DNA of 14,135 bases from Gemmataceae bacterium (GCA_947490035.1 CANLGS010000029.1:1-14135), one strand, 5' to 3'. Positions 5,816-12,986 are shown, counted from the first letter of the stretch. Made by a program: numbers and translations. The notes: a model not told the origin generated them from the sequence alone.

Positions 5816-7093
5816 TCAGCGCTCACTGTGTCCGTCCCCTTCTCCCGGCGCGGTCGGTTCGCGGAACAGTACCGCGAACACCACGAGCGCGACCACGTAC
5901 CCCACCAGCGGCACCAGCCACACCGCCGACCAGTTCGTCACGGTCCCGGCGCGGTTCGCTTCCACCACGTTGCCCGCCAGGAAGTTCCCCACCAGCACGG
6001 CCGGGCCGCTGCCCAGGAACGTCACCAGCGACTGCGCCCCGGCCCGCAGGTGCGGCGGCGCCTCGCGGTCCACGAAGTACGAGCCGAGCAGCCCGTAGAA
6101 CGCGTACCCCCACCCGTGCATCGGCAGCCCCACCGCCACGATCCCCGGCACGTTCGCCGCGTACAGCAGCGCGTTCCGCAGCACCAGGCCGACCAAACCC
6201 ATCAACATCAGGTGCTTGAGCTGGAACCGGCGGAGCAACCACGGCGTCGCGGCCATGCACCCGATCTCGCACACCTGCGCCAGCGCCAGAATCACCTCCG
6301 GCGTGAGCTTTCCATACGCGCCGAGGTCCAGTTCCACGCCGAGGTCTTTCAGGTAAGGCGAGACGAACAGTCCGTAGAACTGGTTCATCAGGTTGCACAG
6401 CAGCAGCACGCCGCCGAACACGACGAACGAGCGGTCGCGGAACATCTTGACCGCGGGCAGCCCGATCACCTCGCGGATCGGGCGCCCGTGGCCCTTCGGC
6501 GGCGTGTGCGGCAGCAGCAGTGCGAACGCCGCGAGTACGCCCGATGTCGCCGCCGCGAGGTACAGCGGGTACGGCGAGATCGGGTTCATCGCCCACCCCG
6601 TCACGACGCCCGCGACGACCCACCCGAACGTGCCGACGAGCCGCACGTACCAGAACGCCCCGCCCGCGCCGGGCAGGTTGCGGAAGCTGATGACGACCGT
6701 GAGCGTGAGCGTGATCTGCGTGCCGATGGCGTAGCCGAGGACGAGCGCGAACAGCGGCCACACCGCGGCGTTCGGGTTCGCGGTGGTGCCGTCGTAGGTG
6801 TCGCACCACACCGCCGCGCCGCCCATCAGCGCGGCCATCCCCGCGTGCGTGACCGCGATCACCTTCTCGACTGCGAACCACCGGTCGGCGAGCAGCCCGA
6901 CGACCATCGGGGCGACGATCGCGCCGACGGAGAACGTGGCGTAGATGTAGCCGACGTGGGTGGGTTTGAAGTCCAGCCCGCCGGCGCCGGCGGCGGTCTG
7001 GAGGTAGCGGGTGAGCGGCACGATCAGCGCCGCCAGCCCGAAGTACTGGAGGAACATCATCGCGGCGAGCCGTCCTGGCACCGAACCGAGCAT
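5816..7093 (-). CDS. NupG-family nucleoside:H+ symporter (MFS)
   Basis: The 425-residue inner-membrane protein has about 12 hydrophobic segments and matches the E. coli NupG length (about 418). Segments parallel to NupG are LADRWFAVEKVIAVTHAGMA (from about residue 68), RLVGTFGWVVAG, IGLPAVKMFRDRS, LAQVCEIGCMAATPWLLRRF, then KHLMLMGLVGLVLRNALLYA, GSYFVDREAPPHLRAGAQ and the C-terminal TVTNWSAVWLVPLVG. The role is uptake of nucleosides driven by the proton gradient; the actual substrate cannot be read from the sequence. Start is ATG 7093 with GGGAGGT just upstream; an in-frame GTG at 7123 lacks a comparable site. It is transcribed alone on the minus strand, divergent from the zinc-ribbon gene and convergent with the damaged kinase gene. 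Intact, with codon usage like its neighbours. Confidence 0.9.
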   Translation of the reverse strand: MLGSVPGRLAAMMFLQYFGLAALIVPLTRYLQTAAGAGGLDFKPTHVGYIYATFSVGAIVAPMVVGLLADRWFAVEKVIAVTHAGMAALMGGAAVWCDTYDGTTANPNAAVWPLFALVLGYAIGTQITLTLTVVISFRNLPGAGGAFWYVRLVGTFGWVVAGVVTGWAMNPISPYPLYLAAATSGVLAAFALLLPHTPPKGHGRPIREVIGLPAVKMFRDRSFVVFGGVLLLCNLMNQFYGLFVSPYLKDLGVELDLGAYGKLTPEVILALAQVCEIGCMAATPWLLRRFQLKHLMLMGLVGLVLRNALLYAANVPGIVAVGLPMHGWGYAFYGLLGSYFVDREAPPHLRAGAQSLVTFLGSGPAVLVGNFLAGNVVEANRAGTVTNWSAVWLVPLVGYVVALVVFAVLFREPTAPGEGDGHSER

Positions 7094-7096
7094 CGA

Positions 7097-7103
7097 ACCT
7101 CCC
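7097..7103 (-). promoter_or_regulatory. Ribosome binding site of the MFS gene
   Basis: GGGAGGT on the minus strand ends three bases before ATG 7093, favouring it over the in-frame GTG at 7123. The divergent gap 7094-7248 is 155 bases. It must contain promoters for both flanking genes, but no convincing boxes were seen. Confidence 0.5.
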
Positions 7104-7248
7104 GCTGCTGTTCGCGACCTCACGCGGGTGTTGTATCGACGCCGCTCCGCGCAAGCGCGCTACGCCCACGCTACGGCCATTGCACACGCCCCACGCGGCG
7201 CGGTACAACCCACCCTCCCAGCCGGATCATTTGTTCAAGAGGGAACCG

Positions 7249-7461
7249 ATGCTCTGCCCGCGGTGCTACGGCAAACACGTGATCGTACTGAGCGGGTCGT
7301 GGGTTCCGTGCCCGGAGTGCGCGGGCGTCGGCGAACTGCACTGCTGCGACGGGCTGCGCGAGCAGGAGGAGTGCCGCTACACGGCCCCGGTGCGCGTGCC
7401 GTCGAGCTTCGCGCCGCCGGCCGCGCGCGAACCGGTCGCGTCCCCCGAACCGCGCGCCTGA
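7249..7461 (+). CDS. Small zinc-ribbon protein with CxxC and DnaJ-like CxxCxGxG motifs
   Basis: The product is 70 residues from ATG 7249, chosen because AGAGGGA lies four bases upstream and the Cys motifs begin at once. The frame is open back to 7180 but those residues look non-coding. C3-P-R-C6 and C21-P-E-C24 are spaced as a zinc ribbon. The second pair continues as CPECAGVGELHCCDG, like one CxxCxGxG repeat of the DnaJ cysteine-rich domain, with C32, C33 and C42 as extra possible ligands. The C-terminal 25 residues are Pro/Ala-rich and probably disordered. The likely role is metal-stabilised protein or nucleic-acid contact, but no function can be named. It is divergent from the MFS gene and 90 bases ahead of the secreted-protein gene. 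Confidence 0.7.
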   Translation: MLCPRCYGKHVIVLSGSWVPCPECAGVGELHCCDGLREQEECRYTAPVRVPSSFAPPAAREPVASPEPRA

Positions 7462-7551
7462 ACCGGATCGTCTCATCAACTCTTGTCCGCGGCGCTCCCG
7501 TTCGAGTAGGCTGAAGGCGTCGGCGCCTCGCTTCCTCCGGATGAGTTCGCC

Positions 7552-9030
7552 ATGCGGTACGCGCTACCCCTCGTTGTTTCCGCTCTGCTCGCGGCGGTCG
7601 CGGTCGGCGCGCCGGTGCCCCCGCCGACCGCGCGCGAGGCCACCCAACTCGTCGAGAAACTCGGCAGCGAAGACTTCGCCGAGCGCGAGGCCGCGAGCAG
7701 GCGCCTCGACGAGTTGGGCATCCTCGCGCTCGCCGAGGTCCGTGCCGCGACCAAGTCCGAGAACGCCGAAGTCGCCAACCGCGCCAAAGAACTCGTTCGC
7801 ACCATCGAACGCCGCGTCTCCAACGAGCGCGCGATCGCGCCCACCACCGTCGAACTCGACCTGACGGACACGCCGCTCGACGCGGTGCTCGCGGAGCTTT
7901 CCAAACAAGCCGGGTGCGAAGTCGTCCTCGGCGGGTTGAAGCCGGAGCAACTCGCGGGCACGAAGGTCACCGTCGCGACGGGCAAGGTGCCGTTCTGGTC
8001 CGCGGTCGTCAAAGTCTGCGACGCGGGCAAACTCCAGGTCGCCGGCGCCGGCGGGTTCTTCGCACCGGGCGCGACGCCCTACGCCCCGCGCCAGGCACCG
8101 AAGGGCGCGGCGGCGTTCCGCGTGGCCGCGAACCCCGGCAGCGCGGTGATCCTCGAAGCCCGCGACGGCCCGAAGCGGCCCGCGTCCGTTCACGGTGCGG
8201 TGCTGATCGAGGCGTTCGAGTTGCCCAAAGCGGCGGCTTCAAACACCGTCGCGGCCGTCGTGCTTCAGGTGTGGCCGGAGCCGCGGCTCTCATGGCAGGC
8301 CACCGCCGACGTGAAGGTGACGAAAGCGACCGACACCACCGGCCGCGTACTCGTCCCCGACCTCACGCAGCCGGTCGCGCTGCCGCCGGTGCAGCGCGTC
8401 GGCAACGGGGGCGTGATTGTGGTCCGCCACCCGGACGGCACCGTGACCATCGTGAACCCCGCGGTCGATCTGAGCTTCACCCCCAACGCGCGCCAGGCGC
8501 TCGTCAAACTGAAGACCGGCGTGAACGCCGCGACCGAGCTGACCGGTTCCGTTTACGGGCTGGTGCGGTCGCCGCCGGAACCGCTCGTCGTCATCGCGCT
8601 GAACGCCAGGAACGAAGTGACGGCCACCGGTCCGGCGGGCACCGAGGCGACGGCGACGCTCAACACCGACGCGGACGGCAAGCGGACCGTGAGCGTGACG
8701 CTGACCTACGACCCGTTGAAGGTGAATCCCGTGCGGACAAGCGACGAGCTGCCCGACGTGAAACTGACGCCGAACGGCAACCAGAGCGTTCACGGGCTGT
8801 GCGTCACCGACGCCGGCGGCAAGGCGTTCGACTTGTCGCTCGCGAAGGCGGTCAACAGCCCCGACCGCACCCGGCAGGGGCGGATCATCCTGGCGATGCG
8901 GCTGGACCTGTCCGCGGCGAAGGACGGCCCGACGGTGCCCGCGAAGCTCGTGTTCTGGGGCAACTACGCGAAGCCGGTGGGGGTGCCGTTCGCGCTGAAG
9001 GACGTGCCGCTGGTCGGCGGGGCGAAGTGA
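7552..9030 (+). CDS. Exported protein with HEAT-like N-terminus and STN-like segment, function unknown
   Basis: This 492-residue protein starts with a signal peptide: MRYALPLVVSALLAAVAVGA with probable cleavage after residue 20 (VGA-PV). Residues 29-88 form helical pairs (LVEKLGSEDFAEREAASRRL, DELGILALAEVRAATKSE) of the HEAT-like type often found at the N-terminus of planctomycete exported proteins. Residues 98-160 (VELDLTDTPLDAVLAELSKQ, then AGCEVVLGG) resemble an STN domain, the short N-terminal fold of secretins and TonB receptors. The rest (about 180-492) is beta-rich, with QRVGNGGVIVVRHPDGTVTI and many short strands. No catalytic motif is visible. Start ATG 7552 has a weak GGATGAG site. 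Its TGA overlaps the crcB ATG by one base, so the two are probably co-translated. Location is periplasm or cell surface; role unknown. Confidence 0.85.
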   Translation: MRYALPLVVSALLAAVAVGAPVPPPTAREATQLVEKLGSEDFAEREAASRRLDELGILALAEVRAATKSENAEVANRAKELVRTIERRVSNERAIAPTTVELDLTDTPLDAVLAELSKQAGCEVVLGGLKPEQLAGTKVTVATGKVPFWSAVVKVCDAGKLQVAGAGGFFAPGATPYAPRQAPKGAAAFRVAANPGSAVILEARDGPKRPASVHGAVLIEAFELPKAAASNTVAAVVLQVWPEPRLSWQATADVKVTKATDTTGRVLVPDLTQPVALPPVQRVGNGGVIVVRHPDGTVTIVNPAVDLSFTPNARQALVKLKTGVNAATELTGSVYGLVRSPPEPLVVIALNARNEVTATGPAGTEATATLNTDADGKRTVSVTLTYDPLKVNPVRTSDELPDVKLTPNGNQSVHGLCVTDAGGKAFDLSLAKAVNSPDRTRQGRIILAMRLDLSAAKDGPTVPAKLVFWGNYAKPVGVPFALKDVPLVGGAK

Positions 9031-9434
9031 TGTGGGAGTGGTTCCTGGCGTTCGCGTTCCACCCGGTCGCGCTGCTCGCGGTCGGCGGCGGGGCCGGCGC
9101 GAACGCCCGCTACTGGCTGGGCGCGATGGTCCGCACGCTGCACGGCCCGACGGCGTTCCCGTGGGCGACGTTCGCTATCAACGTGTCTGGGTCGGTGGTG
9201 CTGGGACTGGTCGCGGCGCTGTTCGCGAACTACCCGGACGCATCGCGTAAGAACTGGTCGCTGTTGCTCGGCACCGGCTTCTGCGGCGGGTTCACCACGT
9301 TCTCGACGTTCAGCCTGGAGACGCTGGAACTGATGCGCGAAGGGCGAACGTGGACGGCAGTGGTGTACGTGTTCGGTTCGGTCGCGGCCGGATTGCTCGG
9401 CGTGTGGCTCGCGCTGAAGATTGGCGCCAAGTAG
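9030..9434 (+). CDS. crcB: Fluoride-specific ion channel CrcB/FluC
   Basis: A 134-residue membrane protein with four hydrophobic segments, the standard length of the family. Dimers of this fold let F- leave the cytoplasm and give fluoride resistance. Hallmarks present are GGGAGANARYWLG (19-31), the conserved Asn in NVSGSVVLGLV (Asn51), and GFCGGFTTFSTFSLE (83-97), whose Phe/Thr/Ser residues line the pore. The ATG at 9030 shares its A with the TGA of the upstream gene, so expression is probably coupled to the exported protein. No room exists for a fluoride riboswitch directly upstream. The TAG stop at 9432-9434 is the first three bases of a perfect hairpin. A single crcB is normally enough for a homodimeric channel. 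Confidence 0.95.
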   Translation: MWEWFLAFAFHPVALLAVGGGAGANARYWLGAMVRTLHGPTAFPWATFAINVSGSVVLGLVAALFANYPDASRKNWSLLLGTGFCGGFTTFSTFSLETLELMREGRTWTAVVYVFGSVAAGLLGVWLALKIGAK

Positions 9435-9484
9435 GACAGGCCGCTGGCCTGTCTCTCGCGATGACAGGCCAGCGGCCTGTCCTA
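9432..9484. terminator. Perfect 22-bp inverted repeat shared by two convergent stop codons
   Basis: Arm 9432-9453 is the exact reverse complement of 9463-9484, with a 9-base loop (9454-9462). Each arm is also palindromic within itself (GACAGGCC, GCT, GGCCTGTC), so a cloverleaf or cruciform fold is possible. The left end is the crcB TAG and the right end is the reverse complement of the FHA gene TAG, so this one element ends both convergent genes. No T-run follows, so if it is a terminator it is not of the standard intrinsic type. A dispersed repeat that supplies stop codons is the alternative. Confidence 0.8.
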
Positions 9485-9895
9485 CCCGATCACCAACTTC
9501 ATCTGCACGGTGCCGACCTGCACCACGTCGCCGGGCTTCACCGGGCGCGGCTGGCCGGCCCGGACGCGCGCCCCGTTGAGCCACGTCCCGTTCAGGCTGT
9601 TCAGGTCTTCGAGGACCACGGCCCCCTTGTCGAACGTGAGCGTCGCGTGCTGGCGCGAACACCAAATCTGTTCGACCGACTCCTGGCTCACGAGGTCGAT
9701 GTCCACCGGCTTGTCGGCGAACCGGCCGAGGACGTTCTTGCCCTCGTAGAGCGGGTACTCGGCGCCGACCTTCATCCCGCGCAGCACGACCAACTTCGGC
9801 TTCACGGTCGGGACCGCGGGCGCCGTCGGCGCGCGGTCGGCGCGGTCGGTCGCGGGGATCGTGGCGTGGACCGGGTGGAGTTCGACTTCGTTCAT
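9482..9895 (-). CDS. FHA domain protein (phosphothreonine-binding)
   Basis: 137 residues; an N-terminal tail of about 30 residues rich in Ala, Pro and Thr is followed by one forkhead-associated domain, which binds phosphothreonine peptides made by Ser/Thr kinases. Key residues are Gly57-Arg58 in NVLGRFADKP, Ser80-Arg81-x-His83 in CSRQHATL, and Asn102-Gly103 then Asn107-Gly108 in NSLNGTWLNG. All the positions needed for phosphopeptide binding are present. The protein is cytoplasmic and has no other domain, so it is probably an adaptor. TAG is supplied by the shared hairpin at 9432-9484. Start ATG 9895 is the first methionine in the frame. The kinase at 2544 is a possible partner class, but 4 kb away and not shown to be linked. 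Confidence 0.9.
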   Translation of the reverse strand: MNEVELHPVHATIPATDRADRAPTAPAVPTVKPKLVVLRGMKVGAEYPLYEGKNVLGRFADKPVDIDLVSQESVEQIWCSRQHATLTFDKGAVVLEDLNSLNGTWLNGARVRAGQPRPVKPGDVVQVGTVQMKLVIG

Positions 9896-10051
9896 CGCGT
9901 GGTCCGGTTGTGTCGGGCCGGCGGGCGTCGGAACGGCCGATGTGTGTTCGCTATCGCTACCCTAGCTCACGATTCGCGCGGTCAACCAGACGCGCGTGCG
10001 ATTCCCCGCGCGCGATTTGCGACGGGGCGCGAAACCTTCGCTCGCGGTCGC

Positions 10052-10354
10052 TCACGCTGTCCGAATTTCCAGCGCCACGGCACCGAGCGGCAACTCGGAC
10101 GCGACGACGAAGACCGCTTCGTTGCGGGGCAGGAGCAGAGAAGTGACATCGACCGCGAACGGGCCGGGCGCGTCCGGTTTCCCGACGACCGCGGCGTTCA
10201 CCTGAACCTCACCGCCCGCGGGGACGTGCGCGCAGACGAGCCACACGCGCTCGGTCGTGCCGAGCGTGCGCGGCCGCCCGAACTTCCGCGCGTGCCGCGT
10301 GCCGCCCGCGACCGCAGCGATTTCCCACGGCGGACCGAGGCGGATTGTGTGCAT
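10052..10354 (-). CDS. Small beta-sandwich-like protein, function unknown
   Basis: The 100-residue frame starts at ATG 10354 (M-H-T-I-R-L-G-P-P-W-E); an upstream TTG at 10375 lies in the hairpin arm. The order FGRPRTLGTTERVWLVCAHV, VQVNAAVVG, GPFAVDVTSLLLPRNEAVFV, then LGAVALEIR resembles the sugar-binding jelly-roll domain at the N-terminus of family 2 glycoside hydrolases (strand, then N-G-like turn, then fdvTxxLxxrNel). There is no signal peptide and no catalytic domain, so it may be a stand-alone cytoplasmic version. The similarity is by eye and moderate. It lies between the FHA gene (156 bases downstream) and the TPR gene, from which it is separated by a long hairpin. The 9896-10051 gap shows nothing recognisable. 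Confidence 0.65.
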   Translation of the reverse strand: MHTIRLGPPWEIAAVAGGTRHARKFGRPRTLGTTERVWLVCAHVPAGGEVQVNAAVVGKPDAPGPFAVDVTSLLLPRNEAVFVVASELPLGAVALEIRTA

Positions 10355-10357
10355 TGC

Positions 10358-10432
10358 GGCGAACCCCGGCCGCAAGGCCGGGGGTGGATGGGGGTTGGGC
10401 TTGCACCCCCGGCCTTGCGGCCGGGGTTCGCC
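10358..10432. repeat. Perfect 29-bp inverted repeat between two minus-strand genes
   Basis: Arm 10358-10386 is the exact reverse complement of 10404-10432 with a 17-base loop. Arm core is CCCCGGCCGCAAGGCCGGGG, itself almost palindromic, so nested stems are possible. The right end lies three bases from the TPR gene stop (10436-10438) and the left end lies four bases from the ATG of the next gene (10354). It would thus form a hairpin at the end of the TPR message and would cover the ribosome-binding region of the downstream gene. No T-run. A dispersed planctomycete palindrome is the likely origin (inference). Confidence 0.88.
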
Positions 10433-10435
10433 CGG

Positions 10436-11911
10436 TCAAGCGCTCTGGAGTCGATCGTTCCACTCGTCGAGCAGTTTGCCGATGTTCTTGAACGAGAAGT
10501 CGAGGTTCGCGAGTTCGTGGCCGAGGTCGATGGCGCGGGGCAGGTCGCCGTTCTCGGCCGCGCCGGTCGCGAGCTGGAACAGCAATTCCTTCTTCACCGC
10601 CTCTTCGGTGTCGGGCACGCCGGTCAGCCCTTCCTCGAAGTTGCGCTGCGCCAGCCGCCAGTTGTTGCGCTTCTTGAAGCACATGCCCAGCAGCAGCGCC
10701 GCCCGCCACTTCAGCCGGTCGTCGCGGCGGGCGAGTTGCAACTCGGCGATGGCCTCGTCCACGCGGTCGGCCTTGAGCAACCGCGTGCCGAGTTCGATGC
10801 GGTGGTTCAGTTCGTTCGGGTACCGGTCGGCCTTCACGCGGAACAGGTCGATCTCGCGTGCGTTCACTTCCTTCACGAGCTTCGCCCGCAGCGCGGCGAG
10901 TTCGGCTTCGGTCATCTCCTCGGCGGGCGTGGTCGTCGCGGTGTCGTCGTCTGGCGCGGTCCGCGCCTTCTCCTTCATTTTGCGGAGCCGGGCCTCGGCG
11001 TGTTCGAGGTTCTTGCGCACCGGCGCGAGGTCGAGTTCCATCAACTCCAGTTGAATCTGGAAGGCGTTACCGGTCGGCCCCAACCCCTGTTGAAGCACGG
11101 CGCGGGCGCGATCCTCCTGCCCGCCGCGGCGGTACACGGCCGCGAGTTGCAGGTACAGCGACGGCTCGGTCGGGTCGGCCGCGATGCGCGTCAAGAGCGG
11201 CCCCGACTCGCGTGTGAGTTTGTCCGCTTTCTCGGCCGCGCGCGCCTCGATCCGTCCGATGATCGGCGATTCCTTCGTGCCGGCCGCGGTCTCCTCGTAC
11301 CCGCCCTTCTGGATGACGGAATTCGCGGCCAGGTCGTTCGCCTTGTGCTGCGCCTCCACGTCGGTCGGGTTGGTGTCGCGGACCATCTGCCACAGCACCA
11401 TCGCCTTCTGGAAGTCGCCGCGCTTCTCGAACTGGCGCGCCAGCGCGCGGTTGAGGGTCGCGTCCTTGGGGTACTTCTGGCGCGCCTGGTCGAGCGTGTA
11501 CACCGCGAGGTCGGACAGCCCGAGCGCGTCGAACGCCTCGGCCATGTCCATCTGCGCGCCCTGGTCCCACGGGTTGCGGCACAACACCTGTTCGCCGTAC
11601 TCCAGCGCCTTCAGGTAGTCGCGGTTGCGCTTGGCGACGCGCAACTTGGCCTTCCACCGCGGCGTGGTGAAGAACGCGAACCGGCTGCCGCGCAGGTTGT
11701 TCCCGTACTTGGCCTTCTGGGTGTCGCGGAGCTGCTTGCGGTAGTAGAGGTTGGCCGGGTCGATCCGGCACGCGGTGAGCAGCAGTTGAAGGGCGTAGTC
11801 GAACCCGCCGTCGGCGAGCAGCTCTTTCGCTTTGGTGAAACTCTGGAGGGCGATGCGCTTCTGCTCGGCGGTCGGTGCAGGTACCGCGCCGGCGGCCGGG
11901 TGATCGGGCAT
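10436..11911 (-). CDS. Tetratricopeptide repeat (TPR) protein
   Basis: The protein is 491 residues from ATG 11911, chosen because AGGAGAGG lies eight bases upstream; the in-frame ATG at 11971 has no such site. TPR-like helical pairs are seen at about residues 24-57 (AKELLADGGFDYALQLLLTA), 98-147 (DYLKALEYGEQVLCRNPWDQ), 154-183 (FEKRGDFQKAMVLWQ), 248-282 (SLYLQLAAVYRRGGQEDRAR), 366-395 (IELGTRLLKADRVDEAIAEL), 401-430 (FKKRNNWRLAQRNFEEGL) and 441-471. An acidic, Thr-rich loop at 318-333 breaks the repeats. There is no signal peptide, so it is probably a cytoplasmic scaffold. Partner unknown; adjacency to an FHA gene hints at a signalling complex but is not proof. It is divergent from sua5 (96-base gap) and its stop is followed at once by a long hairpin. 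Confidence 0.88.
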   Translation of the reverse strand: MPDHPAAGAVPAPTAEQKRIALQSFTKAKELLADGGFDYALQLLLTACRIDPANLYYRKQLRDTQKAKYGNNLRGSRFAFFTTPRWKAKLRVAKRNRDYLKALEYGEQVLCRNPWDQGAQMDMAEAFDALGLSDLAVYTLDQARQKYPKDATLNRALARQFEKRGDFQKAMVLWQMVRDTNPTDVEAQHKANDLAANSVIQKGGYEETAAGTKESPIIGRIEARAAEKADKLTRESGPLLTRIAADPTEPSLYLQLAAVYRRGGQEDRARAVLQQGLGPTGNAFQIQLELMELDLAPVRKNLEHAEARLRKMKEKARTAPDDDTATTTPAEEMTEAELAALRAKLVKEVNAREIDLFRVKADRYPNELNHRIELGTRLLKADRVDEAIAELQLARRDDRLKWRAALLLGMCFKKRNNWRLAQRNFEEGLTGVPDTEEAVKKELLFQLATGAAENGDLPRAIDLGHELANLDFSFKNIGKLLDEWNDRLQSA

Positions 11912-11919
11912 GGCGGTGG

Positions 11920-11927
11920 CCTCTCCT
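11920..11927 (-). promoter_or_regulatory. Ribosome binding site of the TPR gene
   Basis: AGGAGAGG on the minus strand lies eight bases before ATG 11911. It decides the start against the in-frame ATG at 11971, which has no purine-rich site in front of it. Confidence 0.7.
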
Positions 11928-11990
11928 CGCCTGGTGGCGCCGGTGCGTGGGCTGTCGTTGGTGCGTACCATGGTGTTGTATCACAACGAG

Positions 11991-11999
11991 AAGGGGGAA
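11991..11999 (+). promoter_or_regulatory. Ribosome binding site deciding the TTG start of sua5
   Basis: AAGGGGGAA lies eight bases before TTG 12008. No ATG or GTG is available in frame between this site and the first conserved residues of the protein, so the TTG is the best start. Confidence 0.55.
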
Positions 12000-12007
12000 A
12001 CTGCGCC

Positions 12008-12979
12008 TTGGAAACGGTCGTCCTGAAAGTCGATCCCGCGAACCCCGAACCGGACGTGATCCGCCGCGCCGCGGAGGTCGTCCGCGCCGGCGGTCTGGTC
12101 GCGTTCCCGACCGAAACCGTATACGGCCTGGGCGCGAACGCGTTGAGCGCCGGCGCGGTGTCGCGCATCTTTGAAGCGAAGGGCCGACCCGCGACGAACC
12201 CGCTGATCGTTCACGTTGCTGACGTGTCCGAAGTCTTAAACGTCGCGGGCGCGTGGCCGGAGACCGCCGCGAAACTCGCCGCTAGCTTCTGGCCGGGGCC
12301 GCTGACGATCGTCGTTCCGAAGCGCGATTGCGTACCCGACATTGTAACCGCAAGTGGCGACACAGTGGCGGTGCGGTGTCCGAATCACGAAGTCGCGCGA
12401 TTTCTCATTCGCGCGGCGGGCGTGCCGCTGGCGGCGCCGAGCGCGAACCGCAGCACGGAGCTTTCGCCCACGCGCGCCGAACACGTCCTCAAAGGTCTGA
12501 ACGGCCGAATCGACCTTCTGTTGGACGGCGGCGCGTGTTCCGGCGGCCTCGAATCGACCGTCGTTGATGTGACGGGCGAAGCGGTGCGCGTGTTACGCCC
12601 CGGCCTCATCAGTGTGCCGATGCTTGAGGAGGTGTGTGGAAGGGTGGAGATTGGCGCGACCGGCGAGGGCGTCGCGCGCGCGCCGGGCCAGATGGCGAAG
12701 CACTACAGCCCGCGAACGCCGCTGGTGCTGGCGGAAGACGCGGACGACGCCCACGGACGGCTGAGGGACGCGGGGCTTCGCGTGATCTCGCTCGGCTACG
12801 ACCTGATTTACGACTACAAGTTCATCTCGGACGACCCGGACGAGTACGCGGCCGACCTGTACGCGCTGCTACACGAACTGGACGACGGGCGATACGACCG
12901 CATCGTGATCGAGATGCCGCCGGACACGCCGGAGTGGGCGGCGGTGCGCGACCGCCTGACGCGGGCGGCGAGTGGGTAG
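12008..12979 (+). CDS. sua5: L-threonylcarbamoyladenylate synthase, Sua5 type
   Basis: The enzyme makes threonylcarbamoyl-AMP from threonine, bicarbonate and ATP for t6A37 modification of tRNAs that read ANN codons. The 323-residue product has the full Sua5 plan. A YrdC-type domain (about 1-205) shows FPTETVYGLGANAL (33-46), Lys58-x-Arg60 in EAKGRPATNPLIVHV, FWPGPLTIVV, VAVRCPNH, PSANRS (144-149), STVVDVTG and RVLRPGLI. A linker with APGQMAKHYSPRTPL (225-239) follows, then a C-terminal Sua5 domain to the end. The start is TTG 12008 with AAGGGGGAA upstream; the open frame extends far upstream but only antisense to the TPR gene. TAG at 12977 lies only seven bases from the stop of the convergent gene. 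Chromosomal housekeeping gene, intact. Confidence 0.93.
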   Translation: METVVLKVDPANPEPDVIRRAAEVVRAGGLVAFPTETVYGLGANALSAGAVSRIFEAKGRPATNPLIVHVADVSEVLNVAGAWPETAAKLAASFWPGPLTIVVPKRDCVPDIVTASGDTVAVRCPNHEVARFLIRAAGVPLAAPSANRSTELSPTRAEHVLKGLNGRIDLLLDGGACSGGLESTVVDVTGEAVRVLRPGLISVPMLEEVCGRVEIGATGEGVARAPGQMAKHYSPRTPLVLAEDADDAHGRLRDAGLRVISLGYDLIYDYKFISDDPDEYAADLYALLHELDDGRYDRIVIEMPPDTPEWAAVRDRLTRAASG

Positions 12980-12986
12980 CGCGAGG

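Noticed and set aside
5044..6219. + strand frame overlapping the tubulin-like fragment and the MFS gene
   Set aside because: Arg/Pro/Ala-rich shadow in the wrong frame, crossing a hairpin and two real genes.
5687..7282. Long + strand frame opposite the MFS gene
   Set aside because: Its translation is rich in His, Arg and Pro and has no family features, while the opposite strand encodes a complete NupG-like transporter.
8980..9030. Fluoride riboswitch ahead of crcB
   Set aside because: crcB begins inside the stop codon of the preceding gene, leaving no untranslated leader.
9350..12979. A single + strand frame open for over 3.6 kb, passing through the FHA, beta-sandwich and TPR genes into sua5
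   Set aside because: Only the part after 12008 looks like protein; the rest is antisense to clear genes and is open because very GC-rich DNA has few stop codons.
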